A DNA stretch of 64,000 nt, taken from NCBI RefSeq assembly GCF_011927795.1, contig NZ_JAATJJ010000001.1, positions 620,001 to 684,000 of the forward strand, written 5' to 3'. This stretch comes from Saonia flava (GTDB lineage Bacteria > Bacteroidota > Bacteroidia > Flavobacteriales > Flavobacteriaceae). The position numbers and the translations under genes are program-made. Positions within the stretch are counted from its first letter, which is position 1; each line of letters begins with the position of its first letter. Positions 44,744 through 53,610 of the stretch are shown here, one piece after another. Under the pieces are notes generated by a model that did not search any database, was not told the DNA's origin, and saw only the letters and a list, made by a program, of their open reading frames with translations.

Positions 44744-45499
44744 ATGATCAATGTGGTGATTCTTGGTGCTGGCAATGTAGCAACCCATTTGCTGAAGGCC
44801 TTTGAAAAAAGTAATGAGGTTTCTGTGTTACAGGTGTATGCCAGGTCTAAAAAAATACCCAAAAGCACAGTACCTTATACTACAGAATTCTCAAAAATAG
44901 TTGATGCGGATATTTATATTATTGCTGTAAGTGATGATTCTATACAATCTGTATCGAAAGAACTTATAAATAAAAAAGGATTGGTCGTGCATACTTCGGG
45001 GAGTGTGCCCATGAAAGCTTTGCATAGGAATAAAAATTATGGTGTATTTTATCCATTACAAACATTTAGTAAGGATGTGGAAATAGATTTTAGTACCGTT
45101 CCTATCTGTCTTGAAGCTAAAACCAAAACCGATTTGAATCTTTTAAAATCTTTGGGGAATTCAATTTCTCAAAATGTTTATGAGGTGTCTTCAGAGCAAA
45201 GGGAATCACTACATTTAGCTGCCGTTTTTGTAAATAATTTTACAAATCACCTATATTATTTAGGTCAAGAAATTTGCCATGAAAATAATCTTTCTTTTGA
45301 CTTGTTGAAACCCCTAATTTTGGAAACAGTAAATAAATTAGAAACCTCATCACCCTTTAATGTGCAGACAGGGCCTGCAAAACGTGGGGACAAAGGCACT
45401 ATTAATAGTCATTTGGAGAGGATAAAAGATGAAAATATTAAGAATATATATTCAATCATGAGCCAATCTATCAGTAAAACCTATGGGAAAAAGTTATAA
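44744..45499 (+). CDS. Rossmann-fold DUF2520 oxidoreductase-like protein
   Basis: 251 residues. The N-terminal Rossmann domain has VVILGAGNVATHLLKAF and IYIIAVSDDSIQSVSKEL; HTSGSVPMKAL follows. The C-terminal DUF2520 region has PICLEAKTKTDLNLLKSLG, ESLHLAAVFVNNFTNHLYYLGQEIC and TGPAKRGDKGTINSHL. It resembles ketopantoate- and pyrroline-reductase folds, with unknown substrate. The GxGxxA motif begins eight residues in, which supports the start at 44744. It overlaps kdsC by 17 bases. Confidence 0.88.
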   Translation: MINVVILGAGNVATHLLKAFEKSNEVSVLQVYARSKKIPKSTVPYTTEFSKIVDADIYIIAVSDDSIQSVSKELINKKGLVVHTSGSVPMKALHRNKNYGVFYPLQTFSKDVEIDFSTVPICLEAKTKTDLNLLKSLGNSISQNVYEVSSEQRESLHLAAVFVNNFTNHLYYLGQEICHENNLSFDLLKPLILETVNKLETSSPFNVQTGPAKRGDKGTINSHLERIKDENIKNIYSIMSQSISKTYGKKL

Positions 45500-46010
45500 G
45501 GAGTATTTAAGCAATATCACCACTTTTGTCTTTGATGTGGATGGAGTGTTCACAGATGGCAGTATTATGATAACTACAAAAGGGGAAATGCTCCGAAAAA
45601 TGAGTATAAAAGATGGTTTTGCGCTTAAAACAGCCATCAACAAAGGATATAATGTATGCATTATTTCTGGTGGAACCAATGAAGGGGTAAGAGAACGATT
45701 TAAAGGCTTGGGGGTAACCGATATCTATATGGGTGCCCATCATAAAATTGAACCACTAGAAGAATATTTGGATATTTATAATTTAGATTCTAAAAATGTA
45801 CTTTATATGGGCGATGACTTGCCAGATGTCCCTCCCATGCAATTAGTTGCTTTGGCATGCTGTCCACAAGATGCAGCACCAGAAGTTAAGGAAGTTTGCC
45901 ATTATATTTCACATAAAACTGGTGGAAACGGTTGTGTTAGGGATGTTATAGAGCAAGTTTTAAAAGTTCGGGGGGATTGGGAAGGAAATTTTAGCGCAAA
46001 AAATGATTAG
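45483..46010 (+). CDS. kdsC: KDO 8-phosphate phosphatase-like HAD hydrolase
   Basis: 175 residues of the cap-less HAD subclass: FVFDVDGVFTDG (nucleophile and general acid Asp), IISGGTNEGVRERFKGLG, YMGAHHKIEPLEEYL and VLYMGDDLPDVPPM (late acidic motif). KdsC releases phosphate from KDO-8-P for lipopolysaccharide inner core synthesis. It overlaps DUF2520 and lies two bases before maf, a conserved-looking three-gene operon. Confidence 0.9.
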   Translation: MGKSYKEYLSNITTFVFDVDGVFTDGSIMITTKGEMLRKMSIKDGFALKTAINKGYNVCIISGGTNEGVRERFKGLGVTDIYMGAHHKIEPLEEYLDIYNLDSKNVLYMGDDLPDVPPMQLVALACCPQDAAPEVKEVCHYISHKTGGNGCVRDVIEQVLKVRGDWEGNFSAKND

Positions 46011-46012
46011 CG

Positions 46013-46600
46013 ATGCTTACTGATAAACTTGCGACGTACACCTTAATCCTCGCCTCTGGCTCACCAAGAAGACATAAATTTCTAAGGGACATGGGATTGG
46101 ATTTTAAGATAGAGACACATCCTGTAGAAGAAATTTATCCTAAAAATTTAAAATTGGAAGCCATTACCAATTACTTGGCAAAGCTAAAAGCTTCACCTTT
46201 TAAGGAAAAGCTTGTTCCAAAACAGATAGTTGTCACATCCGATACAATTGTATGGCACAACAAACAATCATTGGGCAAACCAGTTGATAAAAATGAAGCT
46301 ATAAAAATGCTACAAACATTGTCCAATGATTGGCACAAGGTTATTACTTCCATTTGTTTTACAACATTGCAAAAGCAAAAAGTGGTGCACTGTGTTACCA
46401 AAGTAAGGTTCAAAAAACTCACCGACGAAGAAATTCGCTACTATGTTGAAAATTACAACCCTTTGGACAAGGCAGGAGCTTACGGCATCCAGGAATGGAT
46501 AGGGGCGATTGGTATTACAAAAATAAAAGGACCATACAACAATGTTGTAGGGTTGCCCACGCATTTGTTTTATAAGACATTATTGGATATAGTATCTTAA
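46013..46600 (+). CDS. maf: Maf-family nucleoside triphosphate pyrophosphatase
   Basis: 195 residues with LILASGSPRRHKFLRDMGLDF, the acidic VTSDTIVWHNKQSLGKPVDKNEA region, LSNDWHKVITSICF, and DKAGAYGIQEWIGAIGITKIKGPYNNVVGLPTHLF. Maf enzymes hydrolyse non-canonical or pyrimidine nucleoside triphosphates, protecting nucleic acids. It follows kdsC by two bases. Confidence 0.92.
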   Translation: MLTDKLATYTLILASGSPRRHKFLRDMGLDFKIETHPVEEIYPKNLKLEAITNYLAKLKASPFKEKLVPKQIVVTSDTIVWHNKQSLGKPVDKNEAIKMLQTLSNDWHKVITSICFTTLQKQKVVHCVTKVRFKKLTDEEIRYYVENYNPLDKAGAYGIQEWIGAIGITKIKGPYNNVVGLPTHLFYKTLLDIVS

Positions 46601-46622
46601 TGGATTTTTAATTCTAAAAACT

Positions 46623-47567
46623 ATGAAAACCTTTCTTAAGCATAAATTAAACGGAGTGATTTTGATATTATTTCTTTTTGGAATTAGTTCTTGCCAGAAC
46701 AAGGACAAAACCAAAAAAAATAGTGGTATTGTCACCAAAGAAGTTGAAGTTCAACCAAAAAAGAAACTTTCTAGTCAGTTTAAAGAATATTGGTATGCCG
46801 GCAATGCAGAAATAACCTCGTACAACCTAGAAATGGCCCGTTATGGAGAAACTAGGGAAGGAAAATCGGTATTAATTTTTGTAACCGAACCATTTTTGGA
46901 AGACAAACAAGTAAAAGCAGATAGACCCAATCCAAGCAATATTCCTGTTTTAAAACTAAATAGCACAAAAAAGTTTTTAACCGGCATCTACCCCTACTCT
47001 ATTATGACCAGTACATTTTACCCTGTTCATGACAACCAACATGCCATGAAGGTTTCAACTTCTGTGCAAGAATGGTGTGGACATGTCTATTCACAACTAA
47101 ACAATAGGGAGGAATTTGAAATACATTCTTATTCCTATTTTGAAAGTGAAGCAGACCAAGATTTCTTGTTGGAAAAAACTGTACTGGAAAATGAGCTATG
47201 GACAAAACTAAGAATTAACCCCAGTGATTTGCCTTTAGGAGATTTTAAAGCAATTCCCTCTTTTGAGTACTTAAGATTAGGGCATAAAGAGTTTAAATCA
47301 TATGATGCAATTGGCTCATTAACCGTAAATAAAGGTGTTTCAACATATAAAATTACATATCCTGAACATGAACGTACACTGGCCATTAATTTTAGTTCAG
47401 ACTTTCCCCATACTATTGAGAGTTGGACAGATACTTATAAAAGTGGTTTTGGTTCCAATGCAAAAATGATGTCTACAAAAGCAACAAAAATAAAGCGGCT
47501 TAAAACCCCATATTGGGAACAAAACAAAAATGAACACCTTTTTTTAAGGGATAGCTTAGGAATATAA
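46623..47567 (+). CDS. Lipoprotein of unknown function
   Basis: 314 residues with a lipoprotein signal ending at about Cys24 (LFGISSCQN). The mature part has AGNAEITSYNLEMARYGETREGKSVLIFVTEPF, TKKFLTGIYPYSIMTSTFYPV, SVQEWCGHVYSQLN and LPLGDF. It is mostly beta and widely seen next to maf in flavobacteria; annotations calling it a Maf protein would be transferred by position, since it has no Maf motifs. It starts 22 bases after maf and ends five bases before the MscS gene. Confidence 0.75.
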   Translation: MKTFLKHKLNGVILILFLFGISSCQNKDKTKKNSGIVTKEVEVQPKKKLSSQFKEYWYAGNAEITSYNLEMARYGETREGKSVLIFVTEPFLEDKQVKADRPNPSNIPVLKLNSTKKFLTGIYPYSIMTSTFYPVHDNQHAMKVSTSVQEWCGHVYSQLNNREEFEIHSYSYFESEADQDFLLEKTVLENELWTKLRINPSDLPLGDFKAIPSFEYLRLGHKEFKSYDAIGSLTVNKGVSTYKITYPEHERTLAINFSSDFPHTIESWTDTYKSGFGSNAKMMSTKATKIKRLKTPYWEQNKNEHLFLRDSLGI

Positions 47568-47572
47568 CAACT

Positions 47573-48097
47573 ATGAACGAATTTATTACCAATCACCCAA
47601 ATGAACTGCTTAGCACGATTATCTGTCTTGCGGTTTTACTAATGTTAAAATTTGCCGCCTCCAAAGCCATTCGGAAAATTGGAAGAATTAGCGAGTTGAA
47701 TAAAGCCAGAACCAAACTCATTATAAAATATGCCTCTTTTTTATTGTCGGTAATTGGCTTTGTTGCTCTCACTTTTATTTGGAAAGTGGATTTTAAGGAT
47801 TTAGGCCTCCTTTTAACCTCAATTTTTACAGTAATTGGGGTTGCCCTCTTTGCATCTTGGTCAATTTTAAGCAATGTTACTGCGGGAGTTATTCTTTTCT
47901 TTTCCTTTCCTTTCAAAATTGGGGATAGAATCAAAATACATGATGCAGATATTCCAGAAGAAGCGGTTATAGGCGACATTAAGGCATTTCACGTCTATTT
48001 AAAAAAGGACAATGGTGAGCTTATTACCTATCCAAATAATTTGTTGCTTCAAAAAGGAGTAACGCTTATCCAAAAGGAAGATGATAGTTCTCACTAG
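47573..48097 (+). CDS. Small MscS-family mechanosensitive channel protein
   Basis: 174 residues with three membrane helices (about 12-28, 48-68, 78-105), the last glycine- and alanine-rich (TVIGVALFASWSILSNVTAGVILFF), as in the MscS pore helix. The MscS beta domain follows (PFKIGDRIKIHD, GDIKAFHVYL, ITYPNNLLLQKGV). It lacks the large C-terminal cage of E. coli MscS (286 residues), so it is a minimal form. It is five bases from the lipoprotein gene. Confidence 0.88.
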   Translation: MNEFITNHPNELLSTIICLAVLLMLKFAASKAIRKIGRISELNKARTKLIIKYASFLLSVIGFVALTFIWKVDFKDLGLLLTSIFTVIGVALFASWSILSNVTAGVILFFSFPFKIGDRIKIHDADIPEEAVIGDIKAFHVYLKKDNGELITYPNNLLLQKGVTLIQKEDDSSH

Positions 48098-48159
48098 AAA
48101 AAATATTAAACTTGCTAAAGTATTTAAATACGTGAAACAACTTATATTAATATGATCAA

Positions 48160-49098
48160 ATGGAGAACCCTGCACCTTGGATTATTTTAATCTCCTACAT
48201 TCTACTACTTCTAGCAATTGATTTCTTCATATTCAACAAAAAGAACAAGGTAGCCTCTGTTAAAAGTGCCATTCTTGAGACTATTTTCTTCATAGGAAAC
48301 GCCTTGATATTTTCAGGAATTATTTATTGGTTTTATACCCATTCTATCATTAACAATGTAAATAACCTTGCACCATCGCAAGCTGTTGTGAAATACTTAA
48401 CAGGGTATATCATAGAACTATCTTTGAGTGTGGACAATCTTTTTGTGATTGCCATCATCTTTACCTCTTTTAAAATTCCACGTCAATATCAGCACAAATT
48501 GCTTTTTCTAGGTATCCTTGGAGCAATTATATTTCGTGCTATTTTAATAAGTGTCGGGCTAATTCTTATAAATAAAATAGATGGAATGAGTATTGTTTTT
48601 GGATTGTTCTTATTGTTTACAGCTCTAAAAATGTTAAAAAAAGAGGCCGACCACAAAGAAATTGAAGAGCCCAAAGGAATTATGAAATTATTCCGCTTCA
48701 GTAAAGAATTATACGGAGAAAAATATATAACCAAAGTTAATGGAAAGAGAGTTTTTACCGCTCTTTTTGGCGCATTGCTTACCATAGAATTCACCGATCT
48801 ACTTTTTGCATTGGATAGTATTCCTGCAATTTTTGCGGTCACTACTGACCCGTATATTGTTTATAGCTCAAATATATTTGCGATTATGGGCTTACGCTCG
48901 CTTTACTTTTTTCTTTCGAATATGTTAGAAAAATTTATTTACCTAAAATATAGCGTTTTCTCCATACTTGTATTCGTGTCACTAAAATTGATTACTGCCA
49001 AATGGGTCGAAATTCCCGAGTGGTTTTCATTATTGTTTATTGGAATTTCATTAATAATTGGAATTTACATTTCAACAATCAAAATAAAAACTGATTAA
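48160..49098 (+). CDS. TerC/Alx-family membrane protein
   Basis: 312 residues with about nine membrane helices. Family motifs are YIIELSLSVDNLFVIAIIFTSFKIP and TIEFTDLLFALDSIPAIFAVT, each carrying conserved acidic residues in the membrane, probably for Mn2+ transport. Alx/TerC proteins export manganese or help metalate exported proteins. No manganese riboswitch could fit in the 62-base gap upstream. Confidence 0.92.
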   Translation: MENPAPWIILISYILLLLAIDFFIFNKKNKVASVKSAILETIFFIGNALIFSGIIYWFYTHSIINNVNNLAPSQAVVKYLTGYIIELSLSVDNLFVIAIIFTSFKIPRQYQHKLLFLGILGAIIFRAILISVGLILINKIDGMSIVFGLFLLFTALKMLKKEADHKEIEEPKGIMKLFRFSKELYGEKYITKVNGKRVFTALFGALLTIEFTDLLFALDSIPAIFAVTTDPYIVYSSNIFAIMGLRSLYFFLSNMLEKFIYLKYSVFSILVFVSLKLITAKWVEIPEWFSLLFIGISLIIGIYISTIKIKTD

Positions 49099-49189
49099 AA
49101 CCCTTCTAAACATGAAGTGGAATTTAGTCTAATACCTTAATTTCATGTTAAAGAAGTTCTAAATTTAAAGGGCAAGATAGTTATCTTGT

Positions 49190-49197
49190 TATCTTTG
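49190..49197 (+). promoter_or_regulatory. Bacteroidota -7 promoter box of the PIG-L operon
   Basis: TATCTTTG matches TAnnTTTG and ends 24 bases before ATG 49222. It lies inside a longer open frame starting at 49186, which argues that translation begins at 49222. No clear -33 TTTG is seen. Confidence 0.55.
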
Positions 49198-49221
49198 GAT
49201 ACCATCATAAATATCCAACCC

Positions 49222-51753
49222 ATGCGAAAGATACTGGTATTCATCCTAGGAATACTTTTTGGAACTTCATCAATTTTAGCACAGGCCCCAAAAAAACTCT
49301 CCTCATCCGAGATTCATCAATCCATACAAAAATTAAATTTTTTGGGAACGGCACTTTATATTGCAGCGCACCCAGATGATGAAAATACACGATTGATTTC
49401 CTATCTATCTAATCATGCTAACGCTAGAACAGCATATTTGGCCCTTACAAGAGGTGATGGTGGTCAAAATCTTATAGGACCCGAGTTAAGAGAGCTGTTG
49501 GGAGTTCTAAGAACGCAAGAATTATTGGGAGCAAGACGTATTGATGGTGGTGAACAATACTTCACCAGAGCCAATGATTTTGGTTTTTCCAAACATCCAG
49601 ATGAAACTTTAAAAATTTGGAACAAGGAAGAAGTTTTAGGCGATGTTGTTTGGACCATAAGAAATCTAAAACCAGATGTTATTATCAATCGTTTTGATCA
49701 CAGAACACCTGGTTCTACACATGGACACCATACTTCATCTGCCATGTTAAGTGTTGAGGCTTTTGATTTGGCAAACGATGCCAGCGCCTATCCAGAACAA
49801 TTAAAATCAACCTCTGTTTGGCAACCCAAAAGGGCCTTTTTTAATACTTCATGGTGGTTTTATGGAAGTCAAGAGAATTTTGAGAAGGCTGACAAATCTA
49901 ATATGGTGAGTATGGATGTTGGAGTATATTATCCGTCCAAAGGGCTTTCCAATAATGAAATTGCCTCTTTGGCAAGCAGCAATCACTTATGTCAAGGATT
50001 TGGAAGAATGACAACAAGGGGCAGTGAAAATGAATATATAGAATTGATTAAGGGAGATATGCCCAATGACCCAAGCAATGTGTTTGATGGTATCAATACA
50101 ACATGGTCTAGGATTAAGGGAGGAAAAGCTATTGGTGAGATTTTATATGATGTTGAAAAACACTATGATTTTGTAAATCCATCAAAACATTTGCCCCAGC
50201 TCGTTGAAGCCTATAAATTGATTCAGAATATTTCCGATGAACATTGGAAAAAAAGGAAAACTCTAGAGATAAAAGAAATCATTCAAGCAGTATCCGGATT
50301 GTATTTAGAGGCTTCGGCACAAGCATCCTTCACCAATCCTGGTTCATCTGTAAAAATCAATATTGAAGCATTGAATAGAAGCAATAGCAAAATCACTTTG
50401 TCTTCTGTTTCTTTGGTGCCAGAAAATGTTTCTATAAGCAATACTCCTCTAGAAGAAAATGAAAAAGTTACTTTGGAATTAAATCTAAACGTCCCTGAAA
50501 ACGCTTCTTACTCCAGCCCTTACTGGCTAAATGAAGAAGGAAGTTTGGGAATGTATGCGGTAAAAGACAAAAGCCTAATTGGAAAACCTGAAACGCCACG
50601 TCCCTTTAATGTCCATTTTGTATTGGATTTTAATGGTCAACAAATCACTTTTGTAAAACCAGTAGTGTATCGTTACTCAAAACCGGATAAAGGCGAGCTT
50701 TACCAACCCTTCGAAGTTTTGCCCATAGTTACGACCAGTATGGCTGATGATGTAATCATTTTTGCGGATGCAAAAAGCCAAGATGTTTCTGTAAAAATAA
50801 AAGCTGGCAAAAATGACTTAACTGGACAAATACAATTGAATACTCCAAACGGATGGGTAGTCGCTCCTGAGAAAGTTGATTTTGCGATCAAACAAAAAGG
50901 GGATGAACAAACTGTTATTTTTAGTGTTTCTCCGCCTTCATATGAAACCGAAGGAGAAATTAACCCCATTGTAACAGTTAATGGTAAAGCCTATACAAAG
51001 GAACTAATTGAGATTGCATATGACCATATCCCAACTCAGTCTGTTTTATCTCTCTCCAAAGCAAAAGTGGTAAGGCTCAATATTCAGAAAGTTGGTGAGA
51101 ACATAGGCTATATTGTTGGTGCCGGCGATAAAGTTCCCGAAAGCCTAGAACAAATTGGATACAAAGTGCACACCATTGATGTTAACTCTATCCAAGAAGG
51201 CACATTGAGCAAATATGATGGAATTGTTGTTGGTATAAGGGCATACAATGTTGTATCAGAGTTAAAGTTTAAACAGCATTTTTTACTGGATTATGTAAAG
51301 GAAGGTGGTAATTTAATACTTCAGTACAACACTTCTGGGCGGAACGGACTCAATGTTGAAAACCTTGCTCCATACCCCCTAAAAGTATCCCGAGATAGAG
51401 TTACAAATGAAAATTCCAACGTTACCATATTGGCTAAAAATCATGCTTTGGTAAATTTTCCAAACCCTATAACCCAAAAAGATTTTGATGGTTGGGTACA
51501 AGAGCGCGGATTGTATTTTCCAAATGAATGGGGAGAAGAGTTTACCTCTATTTTTTCAATGTCAGATGAGGGGGAATCTGTTAAGGAAGGGGCCTTATTG
51601 GTTGCTCCATATGGTAAAGGAAATTATATCTACACAGGGCTTAGTTTCTTTAGAGAATTACCAGCGGGTGTTTCTGGAGCTTATAAGATATTTGCCAATA
51701 TGTTATCTTTGGGCAAAGGAGATTTGGATAAGGATATAGAAATTAAAGGGTAA
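49222..51753 (+). CDS. Exported PIG-L deacetylase-domain protein
   Basis: 843 residues from ATG 49222 with a signal peptide (about 4-20, ending ILAQ). The PIG-L/LmbE domain has ALYIAAHPDDENTRLISYLSN (zinc ligands), LTRGDGGQNLIGPELRELLG, and DHRTPGSTHGHHTSSAML. A middle beta-sandwich region and a C-terminal ThuA/GATase-like part (YDGIVVGIRAYNV, LDYVKEGGNLILQYNTSG) follow. It probably removes acetyl groups from extracellular amino sugars. It is two bases upstream of a 33-residue membrane peptide and the SSS symporter, suggesting coupled sugar processing and uptake. Confidence 0.88.
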   Translation: MRKILVFILGILFGTSSILAQAPKKLSSSEIHQSIQKLNFLGTALYIAAHPDDENTRLISYLSNHANARTAYLALTRGDGGQNLIGPELRELLGVLRTQELLGARRIDGGEQYFTRANDFGFSKHPDETLKIWNKEEVLGDVVWTIRNLKPDVIINRFDHRTPGSTHGHHTSSAMLSVEAFDLANDASAYPEQLKSTSVWQPKRAFFNTSWWFYGSQENFEKADKSNMVSMDVGVYYPSKGLSNNEIASLASSNHLCQGFGRMTTRGSENEYIELIKGDMPNDPSNVFDGINTTWSRIKGGKAIGEILYDVEKHYDFVNPSKHLPQLVEAYKLIQNISDEHWKKRKTLEIKEIIQAVSGLYLEASAQASFTNPGSSVKINIEALNRSNSKITLSSVSLVPENVSISNTPLEENEKVTLELNLNVPENASYSSPYWLNEEGSLGMYAVKDKSLIGKPETPRPFNVHFVLDFNGQQITFVKPVVYRYSKPDKGELYQPFEVLPIVTTSMADDVIIFADAKSQDVSVKIKAGKNDLTGQIQLNTPNGWVVAPEKVDFAIKQKGDEQTVIFSVSPPSYETEGEINPIVTVNGKAYTKELIEIAYDHIPTQSVLSLSKAKVVRLNIQKVGENIGYIVGAGDKVPESLEQIGYKVHTIDVNSIQEGTLSKYDGIVVGIRAYNVVSELKFKQHFLLDYVKEGGNLILQYNTSGRNGLNVENLAPYPLKVSRDRVTNENSNVTILAKNHALVNFPNPITQKDFDGWVQERGLYFPNEWGEEFTSIFSMSDEGESVKEGALLVAPYGKGNYIYTGLSFFRELPAGVSGAYKIFANMLSLGKGDLDKDIEIKG

Positions 51754-51755
51754 TT

Positions 51756-51857
51756 ATGGAAAATAAATTTATTTGGAAGAAAGAGTACTCCATTGTGCTA
51801 ATACTAAATATTTTTTACATTTTGGCCTTTTACTTTTTGATGACCGCAAACAATTAA
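51756..51857 (+). CDS. 33-residue single-helix membrane protein
   Basis: An ATG two bases after the PIG-L gene opens 34 codons (with stop) that end one base before the symporter ATG. The peptide starts MENKFIWKKEYS, then has one hydrophobic helix (VLILNIFYILAFYFLM) and a short polar end. Its exact fit between the two genes, Met start and membrane helix argue for a real small protein. It may be an accessory subunit of the symporter. The homology is unknown to me. Confidence 0.65.
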   Translation: MENKFIWKKEYSIVLILNIFYILAFYFLMTANN

Positions 51858-51858
51858 T

Positions 51859-53565
51859 ATGGCTATACTAGATTGGATTATCCTTGCCGGAACACTATTT
51901 TTTATTGTTGGTTATGGTGTCTGGAAAACCAAAGGCAGCAAGAATGTAAAAGATTATGTTCTTGGTGGCAATGAGGCAAAATGGTGGACTATTGGCCTTT
52001 CGGTCATGGCAACACAAGCAAGTGCCATTACCTTTCTGTCCACACCTGGTCAAGCTTTTCATGATGGGATGGGCTTTGTCCAATTTTATTTTGGGCTTCC
52101 GTTGGCCATGATTATTATTTGTGCGGTTTTTGTACCACTTTACCATAAACTTAAAGTATTCACTGCCTATGAGTTTTTGGAAAATCGTTTTGACCTAAAA
52201 ACAAGAACGCTTGCCGCAATTCTATTTTTGCTACAACGGGGACTAGCAGCGGGTATAACCATTTTTGCACCTGCCATTATTCTTTCTGCAGTTTTAGGAT
52301 GGAACTTGCGTTTACTTAACATTATTATTGGAATACTGGTTATTATTTATACGGTTACTGGCGGAACTAAGGCGGTTAGTGTCACCCAAAAGCAACAAAT
52401 GTTTATTATAATGATGGGAATGTTCATAGCCTTTTTCTTTATTCTTGGTTATTTGCCTGCAGACATTTCTTTCAGTAAGGCTTTAAAAGTAGCTGGTGCC
52501 AGTGATAAATTAAACATATTGGATTTTGAGTTTGACCTTAACAACAGGTATAATTTCTGGAGTGGAACATTAGGGGCGGTATTTCTCTTTTTATCATATT
52601 TTGGAGCCGACCAAAGTCAGGTTCAACGATATTTATCAGGCAAATCGGTAAGAGAAAGTCAGCTAGGGCTTCTTTTTAATGCCGTACTAAAAGTACCCAT
52701 GCAGTTTTTTATTTTGTTGGTTGGTGTTATGGTTTTTGTTTTTTACCAATACAACTCTTCCCCTCTAAATTTTAATCCCGTAGCCACAAAAACTGTCATG
52801 GAATCTGAGTATGCTGAAGATTATGCTGCTTTGCAATTAGGTCACAGGGAATTGCAAGTTGAGAAAAAAATGGCGCAAGACCAATTTTCTGCCGCTTTGG
52901 ATTTAAAGGAATATGATGCCATTGTAGAAGCCAAACAACATATCATAAATATAAATGCCAAGGACAAAAGTAATAGGGAAACTGCAAGAGCACTTATAAA
53001 AAAGGTTGGAAGCAGTGTGGAGACCAATGATAAAGATTACGTTTTTATACACTTCATATTGCATTATCTACCAAGGGGATTGGTTGGATTACTATTAGCT
53101 GTAATTTTATCGGCTGCTATGTCCTCTACGGCATCAGAGTTAAATGCTTTAGGCACTATAACTGCACTTGATATTTATAAAAGAAACAAGGTAGGCAATT
53201 TTACAGAGGAGCATTATGTAAAAGCTTCCAAGTTTTTTACTTTAGTATGGGGTATTATTGCTATTGCTATTGCCTGTGTCGCCAATTTATTTGACAATTT
53301 GATTCAATTGGTAAATATAATTGGCTCCATTTTTTATGGTAACGTCTTAGGTATTTTTCTTTTGGCCTTCTTCTTTAAGTTTGTAAAAGGGAATGCCGTT
53401 TTTGTTGCCGCCATAATTACCCAGGTTATTGTTATTATTGGTTATGCCAATGACTGGATGTCCTATTTGTGGCTGAATGCATTTGGATGTTTTTTAGTGA
53501 TTCTATTGGCTTTTATTCTTGAAGCATTTGACAAACTTTTGAAAAACCCTCCTATTAGAACATAA
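51859..53565 (+). CDS. Sodium:solute symporter (SSS family)
   Basis: 568 residues with about 13-14 membrane helices. Family signatures are WWTIGLSVMATQASAITFLSTPGQAFHDGMGFVQFYFGLPLAM, FGADQSQVQRYLSGKSVRES and LSAAMSSTASELNALGTITALDIY (Na2 site serines). A charged helical insert lies at about 320-380 (ESEYAEDYAALQLGHRELQVEKKM). The partner PIG-L deacetylase suggests an amino-sugar or sialic-acid-like substrate, by context only. Confidence 0.9.
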   Translation: MAILDWIILAGTLFFIVGYGVWKTKGSKNVKDYVLGGNEAKWWTIGLSVMATQASAITFLSTPGQAFHDGMGFVQFYFGLPLAMIIICAVFVPLYHKLKVFTAYEFLENRFDLKTRTLAAILFLLQRGLAAGITIFAPAIILSAVLGWNLRLLNIIIGILVIIYTVTGGTKAVSVTQKQQMFIIMMGMFIAFFFILGYLPADISFSKALKVAGASDKLNILDFEFDLNNRYNFWSGTLGAVFLFLSYFGADQSQVQRYLSGKSVRESQLGLLFNAVLKVPMQFFILLVGVMVFVFYQYNSSPLNFNPVATKTVMESEYAEDYAALQLGHRELQVEKKMAQDQFSAALDLKEYDAIVEAKQHIININAKDKSNRETARALIKKVGSSVETNDKDYVFIHFILHYLPRGLVGLLLAVILSAAMSSTASELNALGTITALDIYKRNKVGNFTEEHYVKASKFFTLVWGIIAIAIACVANLFDNLIQLVNIIGSIFYGNVLGIFLLAFFFKFVKGNAVFVAAIITQVIVIIGYANDWMSYLWLNAFGCFLVILLAFILEAFDKLLKNPPIRT

Positions 53566-53567
53566 AA

Positions 53568-53590
53568 AAAGCCCGCTATTTGCGGGCTTT
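53568..53590. terminator. Bidirectional terminator hairpin
   Basis: AAAGCCCGC and GCGGGCTTT form a perfect 9-bp stem with a TATTT loop. A-rich sequence lies before it and T-rich after it, so it can end both the symporter transcript and the convergent DUF2911 gene. Confidence 0.88.
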
Positions 53591-53610
53591 ATATTTTAAA
53601 AGTATCAACT

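Noticed and set aside
48098-48159. Manganese (yybP-ykoY) riboswitch before the TerC gene
   Set aside because: The gap is only 62 bases and shows no conserved stem-loop pattern.
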